DNA of 64,000 bases from Haladaptatus halobius (lineage in GTDB: Archaea > Halobacteriota > Halobacteria > Halobacteriales > Haladaptataceae). Positions 17,052-25,665 of the stretch are shown in pieces. Location: contig NZ_CP085335.1 in NCBI RefSeq assembly GCF_020618475.1, forward strand, positions 1,922,001-1,986,000, in the 5' to 3' direction. The notes below the pieces were generated by a model. That model was not told the origin of the DNA. It saw nothing but the letters and a program-made list of their open reading frames with translations, and did no database searches. The position numbers and the translations under genes were made by a program. Numbering within the stretch: the stretch's first letter is position 1; the number at the start of each line of letters is the position of its first letter.

Positions 17052-18326
17052 GTGCCCGGATTCGAAGACGTATTCGCGTCGGCTACGTTGGACAGCGACG
17101 TCGTCAGAATCGCCATCGCCGGAGCGCTTGGTCTCTTCCTCGGACTGGAGCGCGAGTGGTCGCAGAAGTCGGCCGGTATCCGGACGTTCACGCTCATCAG
17201 CCTCCTCGGTGCGGCGTTCACCATCATCGAGAAGGACGTGTTGCTCGCTCTGGGGGGCCTCCTCGTCATCGTGCAGGGAATCCTACTCGCGGTACAGGGG
17301 CTGATGGACGACGACGACGAAGACGCCGGATTATCGCTCACCACGTCCGTCTCGATGCTCGTGACGTTCGGCGTCGGCGTGCTGGTCGCGGAGGGATTCA
17401 TCCTCGTCGGGGTCACCGTCGCCGTCGTGTCGTCGCTGCTGCTCGTGTTGAAGCGAGAACTCCACAGTTTCGCGTGGGGACTGTCGCGGGAGGAACTGCG
17501 CTCGGCGGCGGAGTTCGCCATCCTCGCGTTCGTCATCTACCCGCTCTTGCCACCGGGCGAGGTCTCGTTCGGAAGCGTCACCGTCAGTCCCCGCCTCGTC
17601 TGGTTGATGGTCGTCACCGTCGCGGGTATCGGCATCGCCAACTACGCCGTCGTCGAGAGTTACGGCGGGCGAGGCATCGCGGTGACGGGCTTTTTCGGCG
17701 GGCTAGCGTCCTCCACCGCGGTGGTCGGAACCATGCTCGACCACGTCCGCCAGCGCCCGGAAGCGGCCTCCTACGGCGTGGCGGCCATCCTGCTCGCCGA
17801 CGCCGCGATGGCACTTCGCAATCTCGTCATCGCGCTGGCGTTCACTGTCGGTACGCCCGGCAAGACGCTGTACGGAGCCATCATCCCGCTCGGAACCATC
17901 ATCGTCGGGAGCGTCGCCATCGCGGCCTACTCGGCGGACTGGTCGCAGGAGATGGACATCGACCTGGAAAGCCCGTTCTCGCTCCGGAACGTGCTCGGAT
18001 TCGGCGTCATCTTCCTGCTCGTCGTGGTCGGCGGCGCGGTGGCGAAGAGTCACTTCGGCCAGACCGGATTCTACATCACAGCCCTGCTGTCGGGGCTGGT
18101 GTCGAGCGCCGGGGTGACCGCCTCCGCGGTAACGCTCTACAGCGGCGGTAATTTGAGCCAGCAGACCGCCGTATTCGGCATCCTGCTCGCCACCGCGTCG
18201 AGCATCGTCGTCAAGGCGGCGCTGACCATCTCCGCCCCGAATCGAATGTTCGCCCGGCGAGTCGCCATCTGGAGCACGGTGTTGCTCGCGGGGTCGGGCC
18301 TCACCGCCGTCGTCGCCGTCATCTGA
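17052..18326 (+). CDS. MgtC/SapB family membrane protein with DUF4010 domain
   Basis: A 424-residue protein with about 12 hydrophobic helices. The N-terminal 140 residues are an MgtC/SapB domain (AGALGLFLGLEREWSQKSAGIRTFTLISLLGA) and the rest a DUF4010 domain (ILLVLKRELHSF, YGGRGIAVTGFFGGLASSTAVVG). GTG is the start, since the frame opens there and the family begins at this point. The acidic loop DDDDEDAG near residue 88 is a haloarchaeal trait. The family is linked to Mg2+ limitation in bacteria; archaeal roles are untested. Confidence 0.88.
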   Translation: MPGFEDVFASATLDSDVVRIAIAGALGLFLGLEREWSQKSAGIRTFTLISLLGAAFTIIEKDVLLALGGLLVIVQGILLAVQGLMDDDDEDAGLSLTTSVSMLVTFGVGVLVAEGFILVGVTVAVVSSLLLVLKRELHSFAWGLSREELRSAAEFAILAFVIYPLLPPGEVSFGSVTVSPRLVWLMVVTVAGIGIANYAVVESYGGRGIAVTGFFGGLASSTAVVGTMLDHVRQRPEAASYGVAAILLADAAMALRNLVIALAFTVGTPGKTLYGAIIPLGTIIVGSVAIAAYSADWSQEMDIDLESPFSLRNVLGFGVIFLLVVVGGAVAKSHFGQTGFYITALLSGLVSSAGVTASAVTLYSGGNLSQQTAVFGILLATASSIVVKAALTISAPNRMFARRVAIWSTVLLAGSGLTAVVAVI

Positions 18327-18373
18327 GAACGCACAACGAATTTTTTAAAGCACCGCTTTCCGTAACCGGGTGC

Positions 18374-19705
18374 ATGAACCGAGATACGGCCGAACCGCGG
18401 GTTGGGGAGATGCCCGGCGAGAAAGCGCGACGATGGGCCGACTACCACCATCAGTTCGCCGCGCCGACGACGTACGTATACGATTTCGTCTGGGACATCA
18501 CCGAGGACTCGGTCGGTCCCTTCTGCACCGACGTGGACGGAAACGTCCTCCTCGATTTCACCAGCCACGTCGCCTCCGCCCCGTTGGGGTACAACAATCC
18601 CAAAATCGCAGACAAACTCCGCGAGTTGGACGTTCCCGACCCGACGAAGATCGCGGGACAGGATTTCTACGCGTCGGGCGGTTGGCCGCCCGAAGACCCC
18701 GAGTTCCCCGGCCCGACCCAGTTGATGGAACGACTCGTCGATAGCACCGACCAGTACGACATGGACACCGTCTTCCTCTCGAACTCCGGCGCGGAAGCCG
18801 TCGAGAACGCCATCAAGATATGCTACAACCGAGGCGGCCACCGCGCGTTCACCTTCGACGGCGCGTTCCACGGCCGCACCCTCGGGGCGCTCTCGCTCAA
18901 CCGCTCGAAGGTCGCCCACCGCAAGGCCTACCCCGAGATTCCGGGCGTCGTGAACGTCCCTTACTGCGCCTGCGAAGGGGAGTGCGACTGCGGCTGGAAG
19001 ACCGACGGACCGGGCGGCAACGTCATCGCCGACTATCTCGACCCCGACCAAGGCGTCATCGCCCCCGAGGAGGTCGCCTACCTCATCCTCGAACCCGTAC
19101 AGGGTGAGGGGGGCTATCGAATCCCGAACGACGAGTTCGTCGCCGACATCGCGGATATTCGAGAGCGATTCGGCGTGAAGGTCGTCGCCGACGAAATCCA
19201 GTCCGGAATGGGTCGGACGGGAGAGATGTGGGCCGTCGACCACCTCGACCTCGACCCCGACGTCATCACCAGCGCGAAGGCGCTCCGCGTCGGCGCGACC
19301 ATCTCGCGCTCCGACGTCTTCCCCGAGGAGACGGGGCGACTCTCCTCGACGTGGGGCGCTGGCGACGTGCTCTCCTCGCTTCAAGGTGCACTCACCATCG
19401 ACGCGATCCGCGAACACGATCTGCTCACGAACGTCGCCGAGCGCAGTCGACAAGCCCGGGAAATAATCGAGGACGCCGCCCCCGAAACCGTCGTGGACAT
19501 GCGCGGCAGGGGTCTGATGCTCGCCGTCGAGTTCGACACGAAAAACCGACGCGAAGCCATCGTCGATGCGGCGCTCTCGCGCGGGTTGCTCACGCTCGGT
19601 TGTGGCTACAAGACGCTCCGTATCCTTCCGCCACTTGACGTGACCGACCGCGAGATAGATATCGGCATCAACCTCCTACTCGACGCCATCGAAGAGACAG
19701 CGTAG
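18374..19705 (+). CDS. Class III aminotransferase (PLP-dependent, 4-aminobutyrate/lysine type)
   Basis: A 443-residue fold-type I aminotransferase. The phosphate-binding SNSGAEAVENAIK segment, the Asp in VVADEIQSGMGRTG that holds the pyridine ring, and the PLP lysine in ITSAKAL are present. An unusual CACEGECDCGW insertion near residue 200 adds four Cys and could bind metal. Substrate is uncertain: L-lysine 6-aminotransferase- or GABA-type enzymes are the nearest by motif. A TTTTTTAAAG promoter element about 30 nt before the ATG suggests a short or absent leader. Confidence 0.88.
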   Translation: MNRDTAEPRVGEMPGEKARRWADYHHQFAAPTTYVYDFVWDITEDSVGPFCTDVDGNVLLDFTSHVASAPLGYNNPKIADKLRELDVPDPTKIAGQDFYASGGWPPEDPEFPGPTQLMERLVDSTDQYDMDTVFLSNSGAEAVENAIKICYNRGGHRAFTFDGAFHGRTLGALSLNRSKVAHRKAYPEIPGVVNVPYCACEGECDCGWKTDGPGGNVIADYLDPDQGVIAPEEVAYLILEPVQGEGGYRIPNDEFVADIADIRERFGVKVVADEIQSGMGRTGEMWAVDHLDLDPDVITSAKALRVGATISRSDVFPEETGRLSSTWGAGDVLSSLQGALTIDAIREHDLLTNVAERSRQAREIIEDAAPETVVDMRGRGLMLAVEFDTKNRREAIVDAALSRGLLTLGCGYKTLRILPPLDVTDREIDIGINLLLDAIEETA

Positions 19706-19736
19706 TCGCTATAACCGTCCGCGACCTGAAGTTCGT

Positions 19737-20381
19737 ATGAGCGTTACAGCGGACTTGACGATCTCCGGTGAGCAGTTTTTACTCGGTCGGGCCTTGTTCA
19801 CCGACACGGACGTTCATGTCAAGTTGGAGCGCGTCGTCCCCGCCTCTCCGCAGGTGCTTCCGTTCTTCTGGGCCGTCGGTACTGAGTTCGAAACCTTCGA
19901 GGACGTCGTCCGTTCGAACTCATACGTCGATAACCTCGTCGCGCTCGACCGAGTGGACGGTCGGGTGCTCTACCGCGTCAAGTGGAGCGAGGAGGTGGAG
20001 AGTTTCGTCTACGGTATCGCGGCGGTCGGCGCGACCATCCTCGAAGCCTCCGGGAACGGCGAGTGGCGCTTTCGTCTCCGATTCGACGACCACAACGAGC
20101 TATCCGAGTTCCACGACTACTGCGCCGAACACGAGATCGAGTATCGCCTCGACCGAGTGATGACCGAAACGAACGTGGAACAACGGGAGTTCGGACTGAC
20201 GGCCGAGCAGCGAGAGGCGCTGGTCCTCGCCGTCGAGCGCGGCTACTTCGACGTGCCTCGGGATGTGACGCTCGGCGACCTCGCCGAAGAAATTGGAATC
20301 TCACAGCAGGCGCTTTCCGAGCGCGTTCGCCGCGCCGCGGGAAACGTCCTCCAAGTGGCCCTCCTCGACGCCGACGAGTAG
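19737..20381 (+). CDS. bat-type helix-turn-helix regulator (HTH_10)
   Basis: A 214-residue regulator. The C-terminal 55 residues (LTAEQREALVLAVERGYFDVPRDVTLGDLAEEIGISQQALSERVRR-type) form the HTH_10 domain of the bacterio-opsin activator family. The N-terminal 150 residues form the usual sensory/beta-rich module. Such proteins activate or repress haloarchaeal genes. The start lies 31 bp after the aminotransferase stop on the same strand, so it may be co-transcribed and regulate the neighbour, but this is inference. Confidence 0.9.
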   Translation: MSVTADLTISGEQFLLGRALFTDTDVHVKLERVVPASPQVLPFFWAVGTEFETFEDVVRSNSYVDNLVALDRVDGRVLYRVKWSEEVESFVYGIAAVGATILEASGNGEWRFRLRFDDHNELSEFHDYCAEHEIEYRLDRVMTETNVEQREFGLTAEQREALVLAVERGYFDVPRDVTLGDLAEEIGISQQALSERVRRAAGNVLQVALLDADE

Positions 20382-20401
20382 AGCCCTGTCCGTAAAAGGG
20401 G

Positions 20402-20413
20402 CTGTTATAACAG
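20402..20413 (+). promoter_or_regulatory. Palindromic TATA region of the DUF7344 gene
   Basis: CTGTTATAACAG is a perfect 12-bp palindrome containing TTATAA, about 40-51 nt before the ATG at 20453. It is a promoter candidate and possibly also an operator. Confidence 0.35.
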
Positions 20414-20452
20414 GCACCACCACTATTCTAAACACGACGTTTATCACGGACG

Positions 20453-20821
20453 ATGGCGAGCATGGGGGACGATTCACCGCTCAACGACGAAATTTCGTCA
20501 GAATCGTCTCATCCGACGCTCCACGACGTAGTAGAGACGCTCGGACTGCCGACTCACCTCAGCATATCGCCGGAACTCCACGGACTGCTCGCCTCCGAGC
20601 CGCGGCAGGCCGTTCTCGCCCACCTCCACGAGACGGACAGGCAGGTGACCGTCGCCGAGTTGGTCGACCACCTCGTCACTACCGACGTCGAACGCGACGA
20701 ACAGCGAGCACGAACCGTGCTCCATCATGTCCACCTCCCGAAGCTCTCCGACGGCGGACTGGTGGCGTGGAATCGACGGGAAGACGCGGTCTCCGCGTCG
20801 TTCGGGGAACGACCGCGTTAG
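20453..20821 (+). CDS. DUF7344 domain-containing protein (winged-helix-like)
   Basis: A 122-residue protein. The core ELHGLLASEPRQAVLAHLHETDRQVTVAELVDHL is the start of the haloarchaeal DUF7344 winged-helix-like domain, followed by ARTVLHHVHLPKLSDGGLVAWNRREDAV. An acidic N-terminal tail precedes it. Such proteins are probably DNA-binding regulators, but none has been assigned a target that I can name. An alternative start 9 nt downstream (MGDDSP) is possible. Its 3' end overlaps that of the convergent gene at 20818. Confidence 0.85.
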   Translation: MASMGDDSPLNDEISSESSHPTLHDVVETLGLPTHLSISPELHGLLASEPRQAVLAHLHETDRQVTVAELVDHLVTTDVERDEQRARTVLHHVHLPKLSDGGLVAWNRREDAVSASFGERPR

Positions 20822-21141
20822 AACTGATACCGGCGCTCGTCGTCGCGCTGGGGGAACTGGTTCGCACCCGTCATCTCTTCGAACGTCATGCCGGAGAGAT
20901 ACTCGTCGTAGGTCACGTCGTAGGTTCCCCGGAGATGGAAGTCGAGGTTCCCCGTCTCGACCGCGGACTGAAACAGTAAGTGGATGGCGCGGCGAACGAG
21001 TTCGTCCGAGTCGTCGGGGTCGAACGCGGCGAGGAGCATTGCGAGTTCATTGCGCGACTCCCGGTCGAGACTCACGGAGAGTTCCCCGTCGAGCGCGGAG
21101 TAGGCGGCTTCGACATCGTCCGTCAGGTCGTCGAGGCTCAT
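20818..21141 (-). CDS. Conserved haloarchaeal protein of unknown function
   Basis: A 107-residue acidic protein starting at MSLDDLTDDVEAAYSAL (21141). The upstream part of the frame is Pro/His-rich and unlikely to be translated. It has an RAIHLLFQSAVETGNLDFHLR helix region, no Cys and no membrane segment. I do not recognise a domain. Its stop overlaps that of the DUF7344 gene by 4 bp (convergent). Confidence 0.7.
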   Translation of the reverse strand: MSLDDLTDDVEAAYSALDGELSVSLDRESRNELAMLLAAFDPDDSDELVRRAIHLLFQSAVETGNLDFHLRGTYDVTYDEYLSGMTFEEMTGANQFPQRDDERRYQF

Positions 21142-21180
21142 GGCCGGGTGGTGGGGCGGGGACGGCATACCGCTTTCGCT

Positions 21181-21456
21181 CTAGAACTCCTCGTCGCAGT
21201 ACCGACAGGCGTCTCGGCTGGCGAAGTTGCGTGCGCTACAGTTCGGACAGACGATGAAATGCTGGGACTCCGGATTCGATTCGCGCGCCGACCGACCGCC
21301 CCGACGCCGCTGGAACGACATCCCGATTCCGGCGAGAACGAACGCGCCCCCCAGCGCGAACCACGCCGCTGGACTGCGCGCGAAAACGAGGGGCGCAACC
21401 GGGGCGACGATGATTACGACGCCGATGAGGAACAGCGTGGAGGGCCGTACGTGCAT
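21181..21456 (-). CDS. Membrane protein with C-terminal zinc ribbon
   Basis: A 91-residue protein starting at MHVRPSTLF (21456). Two hydrophobic helices span residues about 6-25 and 32-50; a basic loop (RRRGGR) follows, then a zinc ribbon of C-x2-C and C-x2-C type (VCPNCSARN, ACRYCDEEF). The same layout (helix pair plus cytoplasmic ribbon) occurs in the gene at 15468, but the sequences are not close. Function unknown. Confidence 0.75.
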   Translation of the reverse strand: MHVRPSTLFLIGVVIIVAPVAPLVFARSPAAWFALGGAFVLAGIGMSFQRRRGGRSARESNPESQHFIVCPNCSARNFASRDACRYCDEEF

Positions 21457-21553
21457 CCTCGGAGGATTACGACGAACGGGCAATAAGCATTCAGGTTATC
21501 TGATTCTGAGTGTCACGCGGTGTCGTGGAGGGCGTTCCGAACACCGAAGCCGA

Positions 21554-21733
21554 TCACTCGACGGTCTCGAATTGAGGAGCGTTTCGTTCGGCGAGTTTCA
21601 ACACCAACGCGGAACCGAGACAGCACGCGCCGAGGGTGAACCACAGCCACGGTCCGCCCCGGAGGTACGCGGAGACGGCGTACGGCCCGAGCGCGAGGGC
21701 AACCCCGAGGAGAGCGAGGGTTTTCGGACGCAT
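21554..21733 (-). CDS. Small two-helix membrane protein (59 aa)
   Basis: ATG at 21733 and TGA at 21554-21556 give 59 residues: MRPKTLALLGVALALGPYAV, a short Gly/Pro turn, then a second helix WLWFTLGACCLGSALVLK and an acidic tail ending ETVE. Haloarchaeal codon use and an arrangement of helix-turn-helix in the membrane support it. It is divergent from mutY (start 21821) and may share its promoter region. Function unknown. Confidence 0.65.
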   Translation of the reverse strand: MRPKTLALLGVALALGPYAVSAYLRGGPWLWFTLGACCLGSALVLKLAERNAPQFETVE

Positions 21734-21820
21734 ACACGGGAGAGTCGCTCTGGCGAGGATAAGCTTTCCCGTCGTCCGCGAATCGCTATCGGTAAACCGA
21801 ACCGGGCCAAAGCGTTGGCA

Positions 21821-22738
21821 ATGACCGACACGGAGTGGTCACTCCCGGACGACACCGACGCGGTGCGCGACGTCCTCGTCTCGTGGTACGAGGACGACCA
21901 CCGGACGTTTCCGTGGCGCGAGACGGACGACCCCTACGCCATCCTCGTCTCCGAGGTGATGAGCCAGCAGACGCAACTCGGACGCGTCGTCGAAGCGTGG
22001 GACGCGTTCCTCGACCGCTGGCCGACCGTCGAGGCGCTCGCGGAGGCGGATCGCTCGGGCGTGGTCGGCTTCTGGACGAGCCATAGCCTCGGTTACAACA
22101 ACCGCGCGAAGTACCTCCACGAGGCGGCGAGGCAGGTCACCTCGGAGTACGGCGGCGAGTTCCCCGAGACACCGGAGGAACTCGAGAATCTACAGGGCGT
22201 CGGCCCGTACACCGCGAACGCGGTCGCTTCCTTCGCGTTCAACGAGGGCGACGCCGTGGTGGACACCAACGTCAAGCGCGTCCTCTATCGAGCGTTCGAC
22301 GTGCCGGACGACGACACCGCCTTCGAGGAGGCCGCGAGCGAACTCATACCCGAGGGCGCATCGCGTGTCTGGAACAACGCCGTCATGGAACTCGGCGGCG
22401 TCGCCTGCGAGAAGACCCCCGCCTGCGACGCTGCAGGGTGTCCGTGGCGCGAGTGGTGTCACGCCTACGAGACCGGCGATTTCACCGCCCCCGACGTCCC
22501 CACGCAACCGACGTTCGAGGGATCGCGCAGGCAGTTCCGGGGGCGCGTCGTCTCGGTGCTGCGGGAGTACGACGAACTCCCTCTCCCGAAGCTCGGCCCT
22601 CGAATCCGGGTCGATTACGGCGGCGACCACGGCGAAGAGTGGCTTCGAGGGCTGTTGTCGGATTTGGAGAGTGACGGACTCGTGGAGACGGAGAGAGACG
22701 AAGAAAACGATGCGTGGGTCGCGCAACTCAGACGGTAG
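21821..22738 (+). CDS. mutY: A/G-specific adenine glycosylase MutY
   Basis: A 305-residue base-excision repair glycosylase that removes A opposite 8-oxoG. The HhH motif is LQGVGPYTANAVASFAF, the catalytic Glu lies in EVMSQQTQ and the catalytic Asp in VVDTNVKRVLYRAF. Four Cys (CEKTPACDAAGCPWREWC) bind the [4Fe-4S] cluster. The C-terminal MutT-like domain of bacterial MutY is absent and replaced by about 85 residues, as in other archaeal members. The ATG at 21821 is chosen by the MTDTEW start; upstream sequence is non-coding. It is monocistronic. Confidence 0.93.
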   Translation: MTDTEWSLPDDTDAVRDVLVSWYEDDHRTFPWRETDDPYAILVSEVMSQQTQLGRVVEAWDAFLDRWPTVEALAEADRSGVVGFWTSHSLGYNNRAKYLHEAARQVTSEYGGEFPETPEELENLQGVGPYTANAVASFAFNEGDAVVDTNVKRVLYRAFDVPDDDTAFEEAASELIPEGASRVWNNAVMELGGVACEKTPACDAAGCPWREWCHAYETGDFTAPDVPTQPTFEGSRRQFRGRVVSVLREYDELPLPKLGPRIRVDYGGDHGEEWLRGLLSDLESDGLVETERDEENDAWVAQLRR

Positions 22739-22791
22739 GTCGAATCCTCCTCACTACAATCTATTTCCGCGCTCCGCCCGCAGTTCACTCT

Positions 22792-23373
22792 ATGACGAAT
22801 CAACCACGCATCGTCGCCATCTGCGGCAGTCTCCGAGACGAGAGCGTCACCTGCGTCGCGCTCGAACGCGCACTCTCGGGCGTCGAACGAGCGGGCGGAA
22901 CCGGCGAACTCCTCGATCTGCGCGAGTTCGACCTGCCGCTGTTCGACGCGGACGACAGGGTGGCGGGCGACGTCCCGGAATTCAAACGTCGTGTGCGCGA
23001 GGCGGACGCGGTCGTTCTCGGCACGCCGATGTACCACGGATCGTACTCCTCCCCGCTGAAGACGGCGCTCGACTACTGCGGGTTCGACGAATTCGAGCAG
23101 AAGACCGTCGGCCTGCTCGCGGTGTCAGGCGGTCGATTTCCGGTCACGGCGATGGATCACCTCCGGTCGGTGTGCCGGGCGCTCGACGCGTGGGTGCTTC
23201 CGTATCAGACCGCCGTGCCCCGGTCGCACAGCGCGGTGCGGAACGGGACGTTCACGGACGAGGACCTGGAAGACCGCGTCGTGACGCTGGGACGGCAGCT
23301 GGTGCGGTACGCGAAGATAGAACCGTGTCCGGCGAGTTTCGAGAGCGGGGAGAACGTCGGCGCGGTGGAGTAA
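22792..23373 (+). CDS. NAD(P)H-dependent FMN reductase
   Basis: A 193-residue flavodoxin-fold protein starting at MTNQPRIVA (22792). The phosphate loop ICGSLRDESVT and the second FMN loop GTPMYHGSYSSPLKTALDYC are the SsuE/ArsH-type NADPH:FMN reductase signatures. VAVSGG-like LLAVSGGRFP completes the flavin site. Substrate (FMN, quinone or metal) cannot be told. It follows mutY by about 50 bp on the same strand, with an own start signal likely. Confidence 0.9.
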   Translation: MTNQPRIVAICGSLRDESVTCVALERALSGVERAGGTGELLDLREFDLPLFDADDRVAGDVPEFKRRVREADAVVLGTPMYHGSYSSPLKTALDYCGFDEFEQKTVGLLAVSGGRFPVTAMDHLRSVCRALDAWVLPYQTAVPRSHSAVRNGTFTDEDLEDRVVTLGRQLVRYAKIEPCPASFESGENVGAVE

Positions 23374-23460
23374 TCTTTCGTCGGCCGAGCGTCGTACCGA
23401 ATTCGAGCCGCCGACTGGAATAAGCAACCCTTTTGACGCCGGATTGAGCGCAGTTCGGGT

Positions 23461-24048
23461 ATGCACAAAATCACGAACAGCGGGTGGGTCGAGGTCATCA
23501 CCGGCTGTATGTTCTCCGGGAAGACCGAGGAACTACTGCGTCGGCTTCGTCGCGCGGAGATCGCGGGCCAAGAGGTCGCTGTGTTCAAACCGGAACTGGA
23601 CGACCGCTACGGCGAGGACACGGTCGGCTCGCACGACGGCAGTTCGTGGGGGGCGACCGTCGTCAAGCCTGATGACGAGGGGGTCTGGGCGATTCGAGAC
23701 GAGCTGAACGGCGAGCAGGTGGTCGCCGTGGACGAGGCCAACTTCTTCTCCCCCGAGCTCGTCGCGGTCTGCGAACGACTCGCCGAGGACGGCAGACGCG
23801 TCATCGTCAGCGGCACCGACCAGACGTTCCGCGGCGAACCGTTCGATCCACTTCCGCAACTCATCTCGCTGTCGGAGTACGTCGAGAAGCTACAGGCCAT
23901 CTGTGCGACGTGCGGCGAACCTGCGACGCGCAACCAGCGACTCATCGACGGAGAACCGGCGCACGTCGACGACCCGACGATTCTGGTCGGCGCACAGGAG
24001 TCCTACGAAGCGCGCTGTCGGAACTGTCATACCCTCCGCACCGAGTAG
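23461..24048 (+). CDS. tdk: Thymidine kinase (type II)
   Basis: A 195-residue type II thymidine kinase that phosphorylates thymidine for nucleotide salvage. The P-loop is GCMFSGKTEELLRRL, the Walker B-like site VAVDEANFF and the lasso-domain zinc site has two Cys pairs (CATCGEP, CRNCHTL). It is complete at normal length for the family. The stop is followed after 8 bp by the GTG of a membrane protein, so the two are probably co-transcribed. Confidence 0.95.
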   Translation: MHKITNSGWVEVITGCMFSGKTEELLRRLRRAEIAGQEVAVFKPELDDRYGEDTVGSHDGSSWGATVVKPDDEGVWAIRDELNGEQVVAVDEANFFSPELVAVCERLAEDGRRVIVSGTDQTFRGEPFDPLPQLISLSEYVEKLQAICATCGEPATRNQRLIDGEPAHVDDPTILVGAQESYEARCRNCHTLRTE

Positions 24049-24056
24049 AGATAACC

Positions 24057-24665
24057 GTGACACAGTGGGTCGAGAATCCGACGGGCGGGCGCGACCGCGG
24101 TCCGCAGGCCGTCCTTCGCGCGTGGGTCGAAGTGATCGTGCGACCCCGCCGGTTCTTCAACACGGGGGTCGCACCCGGCGACCAAGCGCCGGGGATGGTG
24201 TTCGGCGTGCTCGTGACGCTGGTGTCGGTCGCCTCCCGAATTGCGTTCGGCGAGTTAGCCGTCGGCGACGTCGCTGGCGACCCGCTTCTCACGAAACTCC
24301 TCGCGCTCGTGCTGGTCGGACTGTTCGTCGCGCCTCTCGTTCTTCACCTGACGGCGGCGCTTCAGACGGTCATCCTGATGGCTCTCGTTCCGAACCGGGC
24401 AGGTATCAGCGAGACCGTGCAGGTCATCGGTTACTCGGTCGCACCCTGTCTGTTCGCGGGGGTCCCCGTGCCCGAACTGCGCGCCGTCTGCACCGTGTAC
24501 GGCGCGCTGTTGCTCGTCGTCGGACTCAAGGAAGTTCACGATACGTCCTATGCACGCGCGGCGCTCGCAGCGGCTCTCCCCGCAGTGTTGGTGTTCGGCT
24601 ACGGTTTCGGCGGCGAGGCGGCGCTGAAAAGCGTCGTTCCTCCCCTCGCTGCGTTCCCGTGGTAA
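24057..24665 (+). CDS. Yip1-type membrane protein
   Basis: A 202-residue protein with about five hydrophobic helices and an N-terminal amphipathic segment (TQWVENPTGGRDRGPQAVLRAWVEVIVRPRRFF) that is typical of haloarchaeal Yip1-domain proteins. The GTG at 24057 starts 8 bp after tdk ends and fits the family start; a longer upstream frame would overlap tdk. Function unknown; eukaryotic relatives act in membrane traffic, which does not transfer directly. Confidence 0.82.
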   Translation: MTQWVENPTGGRDRGPQAVLRAWVEVIVRPRRFFNTGVAPGDQAPGMVFGVLVTLVSVASRIAFGELAVGDVAGDPLLTKLLALVLVGLFVAPLVLHLTAALQTVILMALVPNRAGISETVQVIGYSVAPCLFAGVPVPELRAVCTVYGALLLVVGLKEVHDTSYARAALAAALPAVLVFGYGFGGEAALKSVVPPLAAFPW

Positions 24666-24692
24666 TTAAGACAGGGACGCCGTATCGAAAGT

Positions 24693-24956
24693 ATGCTCAA
24701 CTTGCGCGTCGACGATTTCATGGTCGAGCTGAAAGATGGTGCTATCAAGAACGTCGGTCCATCGAACAAGACCGGGTCGGCGAAGTTGTTCGACGTGGAG
24801 TCCGCAGAGGTACGGGAGTTCGGCGATAAGCGTGTTAAACTGGTGTTCGAGGACGACGAGGGCAACGAGGTGCAGGTTGCACTGTTTCCGGAAAACGTCC
24901 GAAAAATAGCATCAGATATCGAAAATTTAGAGGACGACAGCCCAGTTTTCGAGTGA
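24693..24956 (+). CDS. Small conserved protein of unknown function
   Basis: An 87-residue acidic protein without Cys or membrane segments. It reads as a small beta barrel (LRVDDFMVELKDGAIKNV, KRVKLVFEDDEGNEVQVALFPENVRKI). No domain recognised. It begins 27 bp after the Yip1-type gene and could share its transcript, or use the AT-rich TAATTAAG before its start. Confidence 0.7.
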   Translation: MLNLRVDDFMVELKDGAIKNVGPSNKTGSAKLFDVESAEVREFGDKRVKLVFEDDEGNEVQVALFPENVRKIASDIENLEDDSPVFE

Positions 24957-25030
24957 AAGTCGAATATTTCTCCCCGTTCGGGTGAACGTCGCACACGTTC
25001 TTCTTTCGATTCGTTAAGCACTCAATAATA

Positions 25031-25042
25031 ATACCATGGTAT
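25031..25042 (+). promoter_or_regulatory. 12-bp palindrome upstream of a small membrane protein
   Basis: ATACCATGGTAT is a perfect palindrome 23-34 nt before the ATG at 25065 and after an AATAATA box. It carries an ATACCA half-site resembling the arms of the glpK repeat, but in the opposite arrangement. An operator is possible. Confidence 0.3.
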
Positions 25043-25064
25043 GTTGTAGCACATTTTGCGGAGC

Positions 25065-25304
25065 ATGTCCACTATCACTGATTCCGAAACGAGGGAAAAC
25101 CGCTCGAACGAGGAGGAGAACAGGTCGGCCGCTTTCTCGCTTTCGGCTCCAGTTCGACTCGTCGGCTTCTGGATGGCGATTGCCCTTCCGTTCCTCTATC
25201 TCCCCCTCTTAGCAGCCGGTCTCGAAACGACTGGGCAACGGCAGACGTTCCTTCTACTGTTGGTGTTGAACGTCGTCGCCTTGACGGTGGGCCGCCGGTA
25301 CTGA
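25065..25304 (+). CDS. Small two-helix membrane protein (79 aa)
   Basis: Starts at ATG 25065 (MSTITDSETRENRSNEEENR). The first 25 residues are hydrophilic and acidic, then two hydrophobic helices (LVGFWMAIALPFLYLPLLAA and TFLLLLVLNVVALTVG) and a short basic end. No known domain. AT-rich DNA and a palindrome lie upstream. Confidence 0.65.
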   Translation: MSTITDSETRENRSNEEENRSAAFSLSAPVRLVGFWMAIALPFLYLPLLAAGLETTGQRQTFLLLLVLNVVALTVGRRY

Positions 25305-25410
25305 GCGGGCGCTTAACCCACCGCTAAGCCGTTATTTACCCGTTAACACGCGACATACAGCTTCCATTAGCGAGCCTATAACTATGCGTCCTCTCGGCGG
25401 AGGGAGGTGT

Positions 25411-25578
25411 ATGTCCCAATCGGCGATGACCGTCGGTTGCCCCCACTGCGGGACGGCCTCGACGGTCGATATGGTGACCACAAACGGGGATGCGAGTCGG
25501 CCCGACGAAGAGAGGCTGAAAGGGAGACGAGTGGACTGCCACCACTGCGGTGGCGGCTTCTCCTTCTACCATTATTAG
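25411..25578 (+). CDS. Zinc-finger microprotein (55 aa)
   Basis: The ATG at 25411 follows a GGAGG sequence by 3-4 nt and gives 55 residues. C-x2-C pairs (GCPHCG and DCHHCGGGFSFYHY) frame a charged loop (TTNGDASRPDEERLKGRR). This is one of several mini zinc fingers in the window. Target unknown. Confidence 0.7.
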   Translation: MSQSAMTVGCPHCGTASTVDMVTTNGDASRPDEERLKGRRVDCHHCGGGFSFYHY

Positions 25579-25665
25579 CTTCCGTCCGCGCAGTTCGATG
25601 CGGACGATATCCGCGTCGGGATTTCGACAACCGTTTTAGGCCGGGACTATTCTATGCCAGTATAA

